Of a stretch of DNA of 64,000 nucleotides, positions 53,937-63,898 are shown one piece after another (the stretch's first letter is position 1; each line of letters begins with the position of its first letter). This stretch comes from Limosilactobacillus panis DSM 6035 (GTDB taxonomy: Bacteria; Bacillota; Bacilli; Lactobacillales; Lactobacillaceae): assembly GCF_001435935.1 (NCBI RefSeq), contig NZ_AZGM01000022.1:1-64000 (forward strand), written 5' to 3'. The notes beneath the pieces are model-generated. The model was not told the DNA's origin. It did no database searches and saw nothing but the letters and a program-made list of their open reading frames with translations. The position numbers and the translations under genes were made by a program.

Positions 53937-54869
53937 TTATTTTAGTTCCTTAATATATTGATAAACCTGCTGACCAGCGATGGCGCCGTCACCAACAGCC
54001 GTGGCAATCTGCCGGAGTGGGGTCTCACGTACATCCCCAATTGCAAAGATGCCGGGAACAGCTGTCTTCATCGTTGAGTCCGTCTTAACCCAGCCATCAC
54101 CATCAAGAATACCAAGGTCACTAAATGGCTTGGTCATCGGAATATTGCCGACGTAGATGAAGATCCCATCGGCAGCCATTTCCTTATCTTCACCAGTTTG
54201 GTTATTGTGGGTCTTTACCCCCCGTACCTTGACGTCGTCACCAACGATTTCGGTGACACTGGTGTTGTATACGAAGGTCATCTTGTCATTCTTAGCCGCT
54301 TCATCCTGAAGCATCGGTTGCGCGCGGAGTTCCCCCCGACGGACCAGTACCGTTACCTTGGAAGCCAGTTGCGTCAAATATAACCCTTCCTCGACGGCCG
54401 AGTCACCCCCACCGACAACAACCAGGTGCTTTCCCTTAAAGAAGGCACCGTCACAGACAGCACAGTAGGAAACACCACGACCACTAAACTGTTCTTCACC
54501 GGGGACCCCGAGTTTCCGGTGATCAGACCCCGTGGCAATCACAACAACCGGGGCGGTAAAGGTATCGCCCATGTCCGTGGTAACTTCCTTTAGCTGCCCA
54601 TTCGTAGCAACCTTAGTTACCGTCCCGTAAGCATATTCGGCCCCAAATTGAGTTGCCCCCTGGTACATCTTCTCCGCCAGTTCGGGGCCCTGGACATCTT
54701 TGAAGCCGGTATAGTTGACGATGGATGCTGTATTATTCAGGTTACCACCGTAGGCTCCCCGGTCAAGCATCACCACTTTTAAGTTTGCCCGGGATGCGTA
54801 AAGGGCCGTCGTCATCCCACCGGGACCCGCACCAATAATAATTACATCGTATTTCTTACTTTCGGCCAT
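53937..54869 (-). CDS. trxB: Thioredoxin reductase
   Basis: FAD/NADPH enzyme that reduces thioredoxin. 310 residues: FAD motif 'VIIIGAGPGGMTTALYASRA', redox pair in 'SYCAVCDGAFF', NADPH motif 'VVVGGGDSAVEEGLYL' and 'IFAIGDVRETPLRQIATAVGDGAIA'. I chose the ATG at 54869 (MAESKKYD) with AGGAGG upstream; the frame opens to 54905 without a start site. Housekeeping redox defence. Confidence 0.97.
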   Translation of the reverse strand: MAESKKYDVIIIGAGPGGMTTALYASRANLKVVMLDRGAYGGNLNNTASIVNYTGFKDVQGPELAEKMYQGATQFGAEYAYGTVTKVATNGQLKEVTTDMGDTFTAPVVVIATGSDHRKLGVPGEEQFSGRGVSYCAVCDGAFFKGKHLVVVGGGDSAVEEGLYLTQLASKVTVLVRRGELRAQPMLQDEAAKNDKMTFVYNTSVTEIVGDDVKVRGVKTHNNQTGEDKEMAADGIFIYVGNIPMTKPFSDLGILDGDGWVKTDSTMKTAVPGIFAIGDVRETPLRQIATAVGDGAIAGQQVYQYIKELK

Positions 54870-54942
54870 TTTTCTTCCTCCTCGCCTTTTTACTATCGCT
54901 ATCATACCCGAGCCGGTAATGATTGTCTAGATTTTTGCTTAT

Positions 54943-54991
54943 TAAAAGTAAGAGGTTGGCGGATTACTATCCGCCAACCTCTTACTTTTAA
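54943..54991 (-). terminator. Terminator of galU
   Basis: Perfect stem of about 20 pairs from AAAAGTAAGAGGTTGGCGGA and its complement around a 6-base loop. Confidence 0.95.
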
Positions 54992-55004
54992 TAATGTATA
55001 AGGA

Positions 55005-55913
55005 TTACTTCTTAGCCTTCTTGTCTTGGGCCGTCAACTTAGCACCTAAGTTCTTGATATAATCCCGTAATTCATCCTTAACTTGTGGGTGGTTAAGGCC
55101 ATATTCAATGTTGGTCTTAATCCAGCCAAACTTGTTACCAACGTCGTAACGGTCACCCTTGTATTCACGGGCAAAGACACGTTGGGTTTGGTTCAGCGTG
55201 TCAATGGCATCAGTCAGTTGAATTTCGCCACCCTTGCCTGGCTTAGTCTTTGCCAGCACATCAAAGATTTCTGGAGTGAAGACGTAACGGCCAATAATAG
55301 CCAAATCACTCGGTGCGTTCTTCGGAGCTGGCTTTTCAACAAAGCTAGTAACGTTGTAAAGACCAGGTGTATCTTCCTTGCTGGGGTTGATAACACCATA
55401 CTTAGCAGTGTCTTCATGTGGGACCCGCATAACTGCCAAAGTGGAAGCACCAGTCTGGTGGTAGCTTTCAATCAGCTGCTTGGTCAGTGGTTCACCGTTG
55501 TTGTTGATGTTGTTCAGGTCGTCACCGAGCATTACAACGAAGGGTTCGTCACCAATGAAGTCCCGGGCCGTCAATACGGCATCCCCTAAGCCCCGTGGAT
55601 GAGATTGACGAATGAAGTAGATGTTGATGTCGGTCGTTTCTTCAACTAGCTTCAGCATCTCGTCCTTGTGCTTAGACCGTAAGTTATCTTCCAGTTCGGG
55701 GTTCGAATCAAAGTGGTCTTCAATTGACCGCTTATTCTTGCCGTCGACAACAACAATGTCTTCGATTCCTGACTTCCGAGCCTCTTCAACAATAAATTGA
55801 ATGGTTGGCTTATCAACAATTGGCAGCATTTCCTTAGCAAGTGCCTTCGTTGCGGGAAGAAAACGGGTTCCTAAACCAGCAGCAGGAATAATTGCCTTTC
55901 TAACACGTCTCAT
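55005..55913 (-). CDS. galU: UTP-glucose-1-phosphate uridylyltransferase
   Basis: Makes UDP-glucose for glycolipids, teichoic acid decoration and exopolysaccharide. 302 residues: '[27 protein letters not shown]' nucleotide loop, '[10 protein letters not shown]' metal site, '[20 protein letters not shown]' and 'YDVGNKFGW'. Follows gpsA by 62 bases and ends in a very strong terminator. Confidence 0.97.
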   Translation of the reverse strand: MRRVRKAIIPAAGLGTRFLPATKALAKEMLPIVDKPTIQFIVEEARKSGIEDIVVVDGKNKRSIEDHFDSNPELEDNLRSKHKDEMLKLVEETTDINIYFIRQSHPRGLGDAVLTARDFIGDEPFVVMLGDDLNNINNNGEPLTKQLIESYHQTGASTLAVMRVPHEDTAKYGVINPSKEDTPGLYNVTSFVEKPAPKNAPSDLAIIGRYVFTPEIFDVLAKTKPGKGGEIQLTDAIDTLNQTQRVFAREYKGDRYDVGNKFGWIKTNIEYGLNHPQVKDELRDYIKNLGAKLTAQDKKAKK

Positions 55914-55975
55914 AACAACATAATTCCTTTCATACTTCAGTTTCTCTCAAATCTTCAGTATGTATTTTACCATAC

Positions 55976-56992
55976 TTATTCGTTTTCTGATGTCAAGTCA
56001 CGGTCCATTAACTGATCAATTGCCGTCTTAATTGACTTACCATTATATAAAACATCGTACAGGGCCTCGGTAATCGGCATCTTGACCTGCCGTTTCCGGC
56101 TTAGCTCGTAGGCGGCCTTGGTTGTGTAGACCCCTTCGATTACCATGCCCATGTTTGCAACCACGTCTGCCAAATTTTGGCCTTGGCCCAGCTGGTAGCC
56201 GGCCCGCCAGTTTCGTGAGTTCTTACTCGTTGCGGTAACAACAAGGTCCCCCACTCCGGACAGGCCAATGAAGGTCATCGGGTTGGCCCCGAAGGCAACA
56301 CCCAAACGCCGAATTTCCGCTAATCCCCGGGTAATCAGCGCTGCCCGGGCATTATCGTGGTAGCCCAGCCCCTGCAGGGCACCAGCGCCAATGGCAATGA
56401 TGTTCTTTAGGGCCGCACCAAACTCGGCACCGATCACGTCATCGTTGGTGTAAACCCGGAAGTAAGAATTACTGAAGAGCCGTTGGACCCGCTCAGCTGC
56501 TGCTAGATCAGCGCTCGCGGCGGTAACCGCCGTCATATCCTTAATAGCAACATCTTCAGCGTGACTCGGTCCGGAGAGAACAACGATGCTAGCCCGGTTT
56601 TCTGGAGCAATTTCCTCTTCGATCATCTGTGATGGCCGCTTGTAAGTATTTTGCTCCAATCCCTTGGTTGCGTGAATAATTAATGGTCGTTGGCCCAATT
56701 CGGCAATAATGGTATTCAACTTACCAGCTACTTGGCGCAGGCCCTTGGTTGGAATAACAATCAAGATAACGTCGGCACCCTTCACTGCTGCTACCATGTC
56801 CGTAGTGGCAACCAGTTTATCAGAGTATACAAGGTTCTTCATGTATTCCGGATTGATGTGTTCCTTATTCAACTGGTCGACCTGAGCCTGGTTGCGGGCC
56901 CACAGCTTGACGTCATGACCATTTTCCACCAACATGTTTGCCAATGTACTGCCCCATGAGCCAGCACCTAAAACCGCAATTTTTTCTGCCAT
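55976..56992 (-). CDS. gpsA: Glycerol-3-phosphate dehydrogenase [NAD(P)+]
   Basis: Reduces dihydroxyacetone phosphate to sn-glycerol-3-phosphate for phospholipid synthesis. 338 residues: N-terminal 'KIAVLGAGSWGSTLANML', 'TKGLEQNT', 'VVLSGPSHAEDVA', catalytic Lys in 'GAALKNIIAIGAGALQGLG' and 'NARAALITRGLAEI'. The ATG at 56992 has GAGGAG upstream; the frame start at 57007 is not supported. Follows lgt by 16 bases in the hprK-lgt-gpsA-galU series. Confidence 0.97.
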   Translation of the reverse strand: MAEKIAVLGAGSWGSTLANMLVENGHDVKLWARNQAQVDQLNKEHINPEYMKNLVYSDKLVATTDMVAAVKGADVILIVIPTKGLRQVAGKLNTIIAELGQRPLIIHATKGLEQNTYKRPSQMIEEEIAPENRASIVVLSGPSHAEDVAIKDMTAVTAASADLAAAERVQRLFSNSYFRVYTNDDVIGAEFGAALKNIIAIGAGALQGLGYHDNARAALITRGLAEIRRLGVAFGANPMTFIGLSGVGDLVVTATSKNSRNWRAGYQLGQGQNLADVVANMGMVIEGVYTTKAAYELSRKRQVKMPITEALYDVLYNGKSIKTAIDQLMDRDLTSENE

Positions 56993-57008
56993 AATTATTC
57001 TCCTCAAT

Positions 57009-57830
57009 TTAATTCTTGTTACTCGACCAATACCACGCTAGGTTTGCCCTTCGCCGCCGGACTACCATAATCAGGAGGGCACTAACGAAGAAAAGCACCG
57101 ACAGGACTTGGGAAATCCGGAGGGGCCCCAGCATTAAGCTATCCGTGCGCATTCCCTCAATTACGAAGCGCCCCGCCGCATACCACATTACGTACGACAG
57201 GAATACCTCACCTCGCTTAAAAAGGTGGGGCCGGTGGCGCAAAAGCATCAAGAGTGCGAAGCCGGTCAGGTCCCACAGTGACTCGTACAGAAACGTCGGT
57301 ACCCGGTAAGCACCGCCAATGTCCATTTGCTGGATAATCCAGTTCGGGATGTGCTGGGCAACCAGGGCCGCCCTGGTCGTTACCCGGCCAAAAGCCTCCT
57401 GGTTCATAAAGTTACCCCAGCGGCCAATCCCCTGGGCCATTATCAGGGTTGGGGCAATAACATCGACCATTGTCCACATCGACAGGTGCCGGGCGCAGCA
57501 AAAGCAGTAGAGGGTCAAAAAGCCACCAATTATCGCCCCGTAGATAGCAATTCCCCCATCCCAAATCGCGATTATTTCGCCGGGATGGTGCACATAATAA
57601 GGCCACTGGAAGGTAACGTAGTAGATGCGGGCACAGATGATTGCCACGGGAATCGCCCACAGGAGGTAGTCGTAAAAGTAGTCCTCCGCGATTCCCTGTC
57701 GCTTACCTTCCCTAATGGAAAGGATGAGGGCAAGAACGACCCCGCAGGCAATAATTACCCCGTACCAGTGAATCTCTACCGCACCAAGCTTTACTGCAAT
57801 TGGGTTGAGGGCCCCAAGAAGCGTTGCCAT
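57009..57830 (-). CDS. lgt: Prolipoprotein diacylglyceryl transferase
   Basis: Membrane enzyme that attaches diacylglycerol to the lipobox cysteine of prelipoproteins. 273 residues with about seven membrane segments; the phosphatidylglycerol-binding signature 'GRWGNFMNQEAFG' is present along with 'LYESLWDL'. Its ATG overlaps the hprK stop by one base (TAATG). The island lipoprotein at 1930 and others are its substrates. Confidence 0.96.
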   Translation of the reverse strand: MATLLGALNPIAVKLGAVEIHWYGVIIACGVVLALILSIREGKRQGIAEDYFYDYLLWAIPVAIICARIYYVTFQWPYYVHHPGEIIAIWDGGIAIYGAIIGGFLTLYCFCCARHLSMWTMVDVIAPTLIMAQGIGRWGNFMNQEAFGRVTTRAALVAQHIPNWIIQQMDIGGAYRVPTFLYESLWDLTGFALLMLLRHRPHLFKRGEVFLSYVMWYAAGRFVIEGMRTDSLMLGPLRISQVLSVLFFVSALLIMVVRRRRANLAWYWSSNKN

Positions 57831-58783
57831 TACTTCCCCTGCTCCTTACTGTCACGGGCGGAGTTTTGCTTAATCAACCGGTTAAGGTTTTCGTCAAACG
57901 TCTTGGTAGCATCGTAACCCATCGTTTCGGCACGGTAGTTCATTGCTGCCGATTCAATGATGATTGCCAGGTTCCGCCCGGTCTTAACAGGGACCGAGAC
58001 CTTCGGAACGATTACTCCTTGAATCGTTTGGTTATCACCCCGGTCACCCAGACGGTCAAACTTAACATCAGGCGTCCAGGTTTCCAGGTGGACAATTAAG
58101 TTGATGTTGTCCTCGGGCATGATTGCCCCGGTCCCGTGAAGGGTGGACACATCAATAATCCCGATTCCCCGAATTTCCATCAGGTGTTGAAGGATCGCTG
58201 GGGCAGTCCCCACCAGCGTCTGTTCATCCCGGGCATAGACTTCAACCCGGTCATCGGCAACTAGCCGGTGTCCCCGCCGCACCAGTTCCAGTGCGGTTTC
58301 ACTCTTACCAACACCAGAATCACCGGTAATCAGGACACCAACCCCACTGATATCGACTAGCACACCGTGGAGTGACTTCCGGGGAGCCAGACGCCCCAGC
58401 AGGTACGAGGTCATGTTACTGAGAATTTGTGAGGACGTCAGGTGGGTCCCCAGAATTGGGATCTTGGCATCCTCAGCCGCCTGTTTCAGTTCTGCTGGGA
58501 TTGGCAGATTGGTAGAAATCACAAAGCACGGCGTCTGGGGAGTACACATCCGGGTCATGTATTCGGTCATTTGGTCATGGGTAAGGTCCTTGGAAAAGGA
58601 AATCTCCGTAATCCCCAGGAGTTGAATCCGCATGGCCGGATAGTGTTTAAAGTAGCCGGCAAATTCGAGGGCCGGCCGGGAAATGTCACTGGTCGTAATT
58701 GTCCGGTTTAAGTAGTCATTCCCCTGTAAAACTTTTAATCTTACTTTATCAACTAATTCTTGAACGGTAACATGGTTTGCCAT
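57830..58783 (-). CDS. hprK: HPr kinase/phosphorylase
   Basis: Phosphorylates HPr on Ser46 in response to fructose-1,6-bisphosphate, which creates the CcpA co-repressor. 317 residues: P-loop 'LITGDSGVGKSETALELV', signature 'MEIRGIGIIDVSTLHG' and the C-terminal 'RNLAIIIESAAMNYRA'. The ATG at 58783 (MANHVTV) has AAGGAG nine bases upstream; the TTG at 58789 is too close. Its presence indicates working CcpA control, consistent with the cre sites at gap and pta. Confidence 0.97.
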   Translation of the reverse strand: MANHVTVQELVDKVRLKVLQGNDYLNRTITTSDISRPALEFAGYFKHYPAMRIQLLGITEISFSKDLTHDQMTEYMTRMCTPQTPCFVISTNLPIPAELKQAAEDAKIPILGTHLTSSQILSNMTSYLLGRLAPRKSLHGVLVDISGVGVLITGDSGVGKSETALELVRRGHRLVADDRVEVYARDEQTLVGTAPAILQHLMEIRGIGIIDVSTLHGTGAIMPEDNINLIVHLETWTPDVKFDRLGDRGDNQTIQGVIVPKVSVPVKTGRNLAIIIESAAMNYRAETMGYDATKTFDENLNRLIKQNSARDSKEQGK

Positions 58784-58796
58784 GTTCAATCACTCC

Positions 58797-59153
58797 TTAG
58801 TATTCTGACTGGTGACTGGTGATCACCGTGTTGCAGATGGCCATGATGATTGCAATCAACATGGCAGACCAAAACGATGAAAAATGAAAAAAGGCGGGGC
58901 CAACAAACATCGACGTTAGCTGTAGCATTGCCCCATTAATCACAATGCTGAATAGGCCTAAAGTCAGAATATTAATTGGCAATGACAAAATAACCAAGAT
59001 TGGTTTAACCAGCACATTGAGAATTGCCAGGACAAAGCTTGCTAACAAGGCAATCCAGGCACTACTGATGTAAAACATCCCCGTTCCCGCAAACAAACCG
59101 GCAAGGGCAATGAATAAAATCGTATCAATTAAAACTCTTTTCCAAAAAGTCAT
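58797..59153 (-). CDS. Phage-holin-like membrane protein (YvlD family)
   Basis: A 118-residue protein with four membrane helices and almost no loops, of the 'Mycobacterial 4-TMS phage holin superfamily IV'/YvlD family: 'LASFVLAILNVLVKPILVILSLPINILTLGLF' is its typical core. Despite the name these are chromosomal envelope-stress proteins and often neighbour PspC genes, as here: its ATG overlaps the PspC stop by one base (TAATG). Function probably in membrane stress. Confidence 0.85.
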   Translation of the reverse strand: MTFWKRVLIDTILFIALAGLFAGTGMFYISSAWIALLASFVLAILNVLVKPILVILSLPINILTLGLFSIVINGAMLQLTSMFVGPAFFHFSSFWSAMLIAIIMAICNTVITSHQSEY

Positions 59154-59494
59154 TATGATCTTCCATTTCTTTTAATATCTTTCTCTTCAACATCCGTGAG
59201 CGTTCGCCGTGAGCGGGAGTCCGCAGATGTTGAGTCACTTCCCTGCTGCATATCATTAATGGCCCGAAAGAAGCCTAAAATGCCGGGATGGGTCGGATCA
59301 GGCGGAATAATAACCATCATAATGATATAGATGATGATTCCCGGAACGATTCCACTCAAGATGCTTAAAATAACGTAAGCAACCCGGAAAATATTTGGCG
59401 AACAGTTGAAGTACTTACCAAAGCCACCAAACACACCCGCGAGGATCCGGTCGCTTGCTGACCGGGTTAATTTTTTATGTTGACTTTCACGCAT
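59153..59494 (-). CDS. PspC-domain membrane-stress protein
   Basis: A 113-residue protein with an N-terminal PspC domain (about 8-65): 'TRSASDRILAGVFGGFGKYFNCSPNIFRVAYVILSI' followed by a second hydrophobic segment 'IIIYIIMMVIIPPD'. PspC proteins sense or stabilise the membrane under envelope stress. The C-terminal half is hydrophilic with 'SRSRRTLTDVEEKDIKRN'. ATG at 59494 with AAGGAAGG upstream (the TTG at 59497 is less likely). Coupled with the YvlD-like gene, and upstream of the hprK operon. Confidence 0.88.
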   Translation of the reverse strand: MRESQHKKLTRSASDRILAGVFGGFGKYFNCSPNIFRVAYVILSILSGIVPGIIIYIIMMVIIPPDPTHPGILGFFRAINDMQQGSDSTSADSRSRRTLTDVEEKDIKRNGRS

Positions 59495-59550
59495 CAAAAC
59501 ACCTTCCTTTTTTAATACTACCTGCTTTTATCCCCAACTGCAATCGGCCT

Positions 59551-60667
59551 TTATTGGGGATTCTTCTGGCTTAATTTCCACTGGAGGTAAGCATTGATAA
59601 ACGGGTCAAGGTCGCCATCCATTACCGCCTGACCATTGTGGGTCTCATAGTTAGTCCGGTTATCCTTAACAAGGGTATACGGGTGGAAAACATAGGAACG
59701 AATCTGAGATCCCCAGCCGATGTCCAGCTGTTGACCTTCGATTTCTGCCCGTTTCTTTGCCTTCTTCTCCTCTTCCAATTCATATAGTTTTGACTTCAGC
59801 ATGTTCATCGCGGTCACCCGGTTTTGCAGCTGGGAACGTTCAGCTTGCGATGAGGTTACAATTCCCGTTGGCAAGTGGGTTATCCGGACCGCCGATTCGG
59901 TCTTGTTAATGTGCTGTCCACCGGCCCCACTGGAACGGAAGGTATCAACCCGCAAATCAGACGGGTCAATGTCGATGTGGACACTGTCATCCAATTCGGG
60001 CATCACATCAACCGAGGCAAAGGAGGTGTGACGACGACCGGCCGCATCAAACGGGGAAATCCGCACAAGCCGGTGGACCCCCTTCTCGCTCCGCAGGTAA
60101 CCGAACGCGTTGTGCCCCTTGATAAGGAGGGTGACACTCTTTATTCCCGCGGTTTCACCAGCCTCATAGCTTGCTGTTTCCACCTTAAAGCCGTGCTGTT
60201 CGCCCCAGCGAATGTACATCCGCAAGAGCATGGCGCCCCAGTCCTGAGCTTCGGTCCCCCCAGCACCGGGGTGGATTTCAAGAATGGCGTTGTGACTGTC
60301 ATACTCCCCATCCAGGAGCTGGTTGAGGCGGTACTGTTCAAGCGCCTTTTCGGTATGAACAAAGGAAGTTTCAAATTCCTCCTCGAGGTCCGGGTCGGCT
60401 TCCATTTCCAGAAGTTCAACGTTCGTCTGCAGGTCGTCAATTTGTTGCTTTAACTGCACATAGGTGTCCCGCTTATCCTTGAGTTCATTGGTCTCGTTAA
60501 TCAGCTTCTGGGCCTTGACATTATCGTCCCAAAAACCGGGTTCGGCCATCCGGTGCTCGTCTTCAGCAATCTGCTCGTCTAAAGCATCGAGGTCAAAGAG
60601 ACCTCCCGAAGCGGGCAACCTCTTGTTGCATTGCTTCTATCTTTTTCTTTGCTTCACTTAATTCCAC
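59551..60667 (-). CDS. prfB: Peptide chain release factor 2, with programmed +1 frameshift
   Basis: Terminates translation at UGA and UAA. The gene begins with GTG at 60667 (GGAGG eight bases upstream) and reads 24 codons, ending CGC TTC GGG AGG TCT CTT, then meets in-frame TGA (60593-60595). Slippage of CTT T by +1 continues as GAC CTC GAT (from 60594) for another 347 residues, total about 371. The internal GGGAGG just before CTT is the usual ribosome-stalling Shine-Dalgarno-like element. The main part has the GGQ motif in 'FRSSGAGGQHINKTESAVRI' and the tripeptide anticodon region. Feedback: low RF2 favours the shift. It follows secA. Confidence 0.97.
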
Positions 60668-60689
60668 AAACTATTCCTCCAATTACAAA

Positions 60690-60735
60690 CATACGGCAGC
60701 GGTACCGCCATGGGTTACCTTACTGCCGTACCTAG
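60690..60735 (-). other. Hairpin in the secA-prfB intergenic region
   Basis: On the - strand TACGGCAG pairs with CTGCCGTA around GGTAACC...GGTACC. There is no T run. It may be a processing site or weak terminator between secA and prfB. Confidence 0.45.
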
Positions 60736-60748
60736 TAGCAATTTTCGA

Positions 60749-63112
60749 TTAACGGGTTACATTCTGCCGGATTTCCGACTTCATGAATAACCGAGTTGTT
60801 TCATATTCAATGTCCGCAATCATCTGCTCAAACATGTGGTAGCCGGCCGTCTGGTATTCAACCAACGGGTTCAGCTGACCGTAACCACGGAGCCCTACTG
60901 ATTGCCGGAACTGATCCATCACGTCAATGTGGTCTGTCCAGTGGGAATCAACCACCCGCAGGAGAACGACCTTTTCAAATTCGAGCATTTGTGAAGGGTC
61001 ATAAAGGATCTTCTTCTTTTCGTCATAGATCTTCTTGGCAAAGCCCATTAGGAAATCAGTGATTTCTTCCTGGCTCTTCCCTTCCAAGTCCTTGACGGAA
61101 ATGGTGTCCGGCTTAACAATTACCTCCTCGGCAAAGTCGATGATTCCTTGCAGGTCCCATTCCTTGCGGTCCCCCAGGGTATGTTGTTCCACTTCCCGTT
61201 GGATGGTCCGCTTAAAGATTGGCATCAAAACCCACTTCAAAGACTTGGTCTCAGTGATAACCTGCTGACGTTCCTTGTAGATGATTTCCCGTTGTTCACG
61301 CATTACATCATCATATTGCAAAACGTTCTTCCGGGAGTCGTAGTTGTTCCCTTCAACCCGCTTCTGGGCAGATTCAACCTGCCGGGTCAAAAAACGACTC
61401 TTAATCACTGCGTCGTCACCTTGGACCTTCATCCGGTCAAGAAAGGCCTTAATCCGTTCACCACCGAACCGTTTCATCAGGTCATCTTCCAGTGACAAGT
61501 AGAATTGGGAAAGGCCCGGGTCTCCCTGACGACCAGAACGTCCACGCAGCTGGTTATCAATCCGCCGTGATTCGTGCCGTTCTGTCCCGATAACTGCCAG
61601 ACCACCAAGCTCACGAACACCGGGTCCCAACTTGATATCAGTTCCCCGTCCGGCCATGTTCGTCGCGATGGTAACTGCACCCCGTTGACCGGCATTCTTA
61701 ATGATCTCGGCTTCCTTAGCATGGTTCTTCGCGTTTAAAACAACGTGGGGGATATGTTCTTGATCCAGCAAGTGGGATAGGTATTCAGAAGTTTCAACCG
61801 CAACCGTCCCGACCAGGATTGGTTGCCCCTTTGCATGGAGGCTCTTAATCCGCTTAACAACCGCCGCAAACTTGCTTTGCAGGGTCGGGTAGAGGAGGTC
61901 CGGTTCATCCTTTCTGGCCACTGGCCGGTTCGTCGGAATGGTGATGGTTTCCATGTTGTAAATTTCACGGAATTCTTCCTGCTCAGTCTTTGCCGTCCCA
62001 GTCATCCCGGAAAGCTTATTGTACATCCGGAACAAGTTCTGGTAGGTAATGTTGGCCATGGTCTTGTTCTCTTCCTGAATCTTAACGCCTTCCTTGGCTT
62101 CAATTGCCTGGTGGAGGCCATCGGAGAACCGCCGGCCTTGCATAACCCGACCGGTGAAGGAATCAACGATCAGGACTTCACCATCGGAAACTACGTAGTC
62201 CTTGTCCAGGTGCATGATGTAGTTAGCACGCAGAGCCTGGTCAAGGTGGTGGGTCAAAGCGGTGTTCTCCGGATCATACAGGTTCTTCAGGTTGAAGTAC
62301 TTTTCTGCCTTCTTGATCCCCTCATCGGTCAGGGAAACGGTCTTGGACTCCAGGTCCACCTTATAGTCGACTTCGTTCTTCAGCTGCTTAACGAAGCGGT
62401 CCGTTTGCTTGTAAAGCTTAGAGGTTCCCGTCCCCGGTCCAGAAATGATCAGTGGTGTCCGGGCTTCATCAATCAGGATCGAGTCCACTTCGTCGACGAT
62501 GGCGTAGTTTAGTCCCCGCTGAACCTGGTCCTCTTTGTATACCGCCATATTGTCACGGAGGTAGTCGAACCCGATTTCACTGTTGGTCGAGTACATGATA
62601 TCTGCCTGGTAGGATTTCCGCTTCTCGTCCGGACTCATCTCGGAGTTGTTGATACCAACGCTGCAGCCCAACCAATTGTAAAGCTGTCCCATTTCGGTTG
62701 CGTCACGTTTGGAAAGGTATTCGTTAACCGTAATAACGTGAACACCCTTCCCGGAAATTGCGTTAAGGTAAACCGGCATTGTAGCGGTCAAGGTCTTCCC
62801 TTCACCGGTCTTCATTTCCGCAATGTTACCTTCGTGGAGGACGATTCCCCCCATAATCTGAACGTGGAATGGGTAAAGGCCGAGGACCCGCTTGGCTCCT
62901 TCTCTGGCAACCGCGAATGCTTCGGGGAGCATCTTATCCAGTGATTCACCCTTTTGGTAGCGCTGACGGAATTCATCCGTCTTTGCTTTTAATTGATCAT
63001 CGCTCAAGTCAGCCATCGGTTTTGCATAGGCTTCAACTTTATTTGCGATTTTATTAATCCGCCGTAATTCACGGCGATCGCTTTCAATCCATTTTTTTAA
63101 AATGTTGGCCAT
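60749..63112 (-). CDS. secA: Protein translocase ATPase SecA
   Basis: Motor that drives proteins through SecYEG. 787 residues: Walker A '[18 protein letters not shown]', DEVD box in '[23 protein letters not shown]', preprotein cross-linking region, and helicase motif '[13 protein letters not shown]' with '[13 protein letters not shown]'. It ends [11 protein letters not shown], without the C-terminal zinc-binding SecB-docking tail found in longer SecA, as is usual in lactobacilli. prfB follows as in Bacillus. Confidence 0.98.
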   Translation of the reverse strand: MANILKKWIESDRRELRRINKIANKVEAYAKPMADLSDDQLKAKTDEFRQRYQKGESLDKMLPEAFAVAREGAKRVLGLYPFHVQIMGGIVLHEGNIAEMKTGEGKTLTATMPVYLNAISGKGVHVITVNEYLSKRDATEMGQLYNWLGCSVGINNSEMSPDEKRKSYQADIMYSTNSEIGFDYLRDNMAVYKEDQVQRGLNYAIVDEVDSILIDEARTPLIISGPGTGTSKLYKQTDRFVKQLKNEVDYKVDLESKTVSLTDEGIKKAEKYFNLKNLYDPENTALTHHLDQALRANYIMHLDKDYVVSDGEVLIVDSFTGRVMQGRRFSDGLHQAIEAKEGVKIQEENKTMANITYQNLFRMYNKLSGMTGTAKTEQEEFREIYNMETITIPTNRPVARKDEPDLLYPTLQSKFAAVVKRIKSLHAKGQPILVGTVAVETSEYLSHLLDQEHIPHVVLNAKNHAKEAEIIKNAGQRGAVTIATNMAGRGTDIKLGPGVRELGGLAVIGTERHESRRIDNQLRGRSGRQGDPGLSQFYLSLEDDLMKRFGGERIKAFLDRMKVQGDDAVIKSRFLTRQVESAQKRVEGNNYDSRKNVLQYDDVMREQREIIYKERQQVITETKSLKWVLMPIFKRTIQREVEQHTLGDRKEWDLQGIIDFAEEVIVKPDTISVKDLEGKSQEEITDFLMGFAKKIYDEKKKILYDPSQMLEFEKVVLLRVVDSHWTDHIDVMDQFRQSVGLRGYGQLNPLVEYQTAGYHMFEQMIADIEYETTRLFMKSEIRQNVTR

Positions 63113-63271
63113 AAAAGCGTCCTTCCTAATTTATTTGGCTTGTTAGGTATGAAAAATACACTACTCAAGCCAATTATATTTTTAATTCTAACTGTAATAT
63201 TTTAACACGTTGAAGGAGGATTGAAAACTAAATCAAATCGATGTTAACAATGTTTCTGAATTGCAGCCCTG

Positions 63272-63325
63272 TTAAATAAAATAGACCCCGGCAGTTGGGA
63301 AAATCCCCCCACCGAAGTCTATTTA
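63272..63325 (-). terminator. Terminator of hpf
   Basis: AAATAGAC (63278-63285) pairs with GTCTATTT (63317-63324), with an inner CGG/CCG-type stem; TTTTATTT follows on the - strand. Confidence 0.8.
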
Positions 63326-63355
63326 TAGTGAGACTAAACTCACCGATCAAGCGGT

Positions 63356-63898
63356 TTATTCCGCTTCGATTAAGCCGTAACGGCCATCACGACGCCGATA
63401 AACAATGCTGGTTCCATCAGTTTCTGCATCTTGGAATACAAAGAAATCATGACCTAACATGTCCATTTGCAGGACGGCTTCTTCAGGATCCATTGGTTTC
63501 AATGAAACTTGCTTTGTCCGCACAATCTTTAATTCATCGCCATTGGCTGCTTCATCGTCAGATGGCACAAATTCAAGGTTCTTAAATCCTTTTTCACGGG
63601 ACTTGCGGTTAACCTTGGTCTTGTACTTACGAATTTGACGTTCCAACTTATCAGTAACCAGGTCGACACTTCCATACATGTCGTTAGAAGTTTCTTCAGC
63701 CCGTAAAGTTAAGTATGGTAATGGGATAGTAACCTCAACCTTGTAAGTACGGTTAGGATAAACCTTCAAGTTCACGTGGGCGGTAGCTTCAACACTATCC
63801 TCAAAGAATTTTTGAAGCTTGGTAATCCGCTTTACAACATAGTCACGGATTGCATCAGTAACTTCGACATTTTCACCACGAATATTGAACTTTAACAT
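63356..63898 (-). CDS. hpf: Ribosome hibernation promoting factor, long form
   Basis: Dimerises 70S ribosomes into inactive 100S particles in stationary phase or stress. 180 residues: N-terminal RNA-binding domain (about 1-105, 'MLKFNIRGENVEVTDAIRDYVVKRITKLQKFF', 'VKVYPNRTYKVEV') and a C-terminal dimerisation domain (about 125-180, 'EAVLQMDMLGHDFFVFQDAETDGTSIVYRR'). The leader contains a CAAGCGATTGCTTG hairpin, AAAGGAGAG before the ATG and TATAAT upstream near the window end (the -35 may lie outside). Monocistronic. Confidence 0.97.
   Translation of the reverse strand: MLKFNIRGENVEVTDAIRDYVVKRITKLQKFFEDSVEATAHVNLKVYPNRTYKVEVTIPLPYLTLRAEETSNDMYGSVDLVTDKLERQIRKYKTKVNRKSREKGFKNLEFVPSDDEAANGDELKIVRTKQVSLKPMDPEEAVLQMDMLGHDFFVFQDAETDGTSIVYRRRDGRYGLIEAE

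Noticed and set aside
58797-59153. Phage holin annotation suggesting a prophage at this place
   Set aside because: The family name is misleading; the gene is coupled to PspC and no phage genes are near.
60690-60735. GGCGGTACCGC in the secA-prfB gap resembling a T-box core
   Set aside because: The region is only about 80 bases, follows a translation factor pair not subject to T-box control, and lacks Stem I and a T run.
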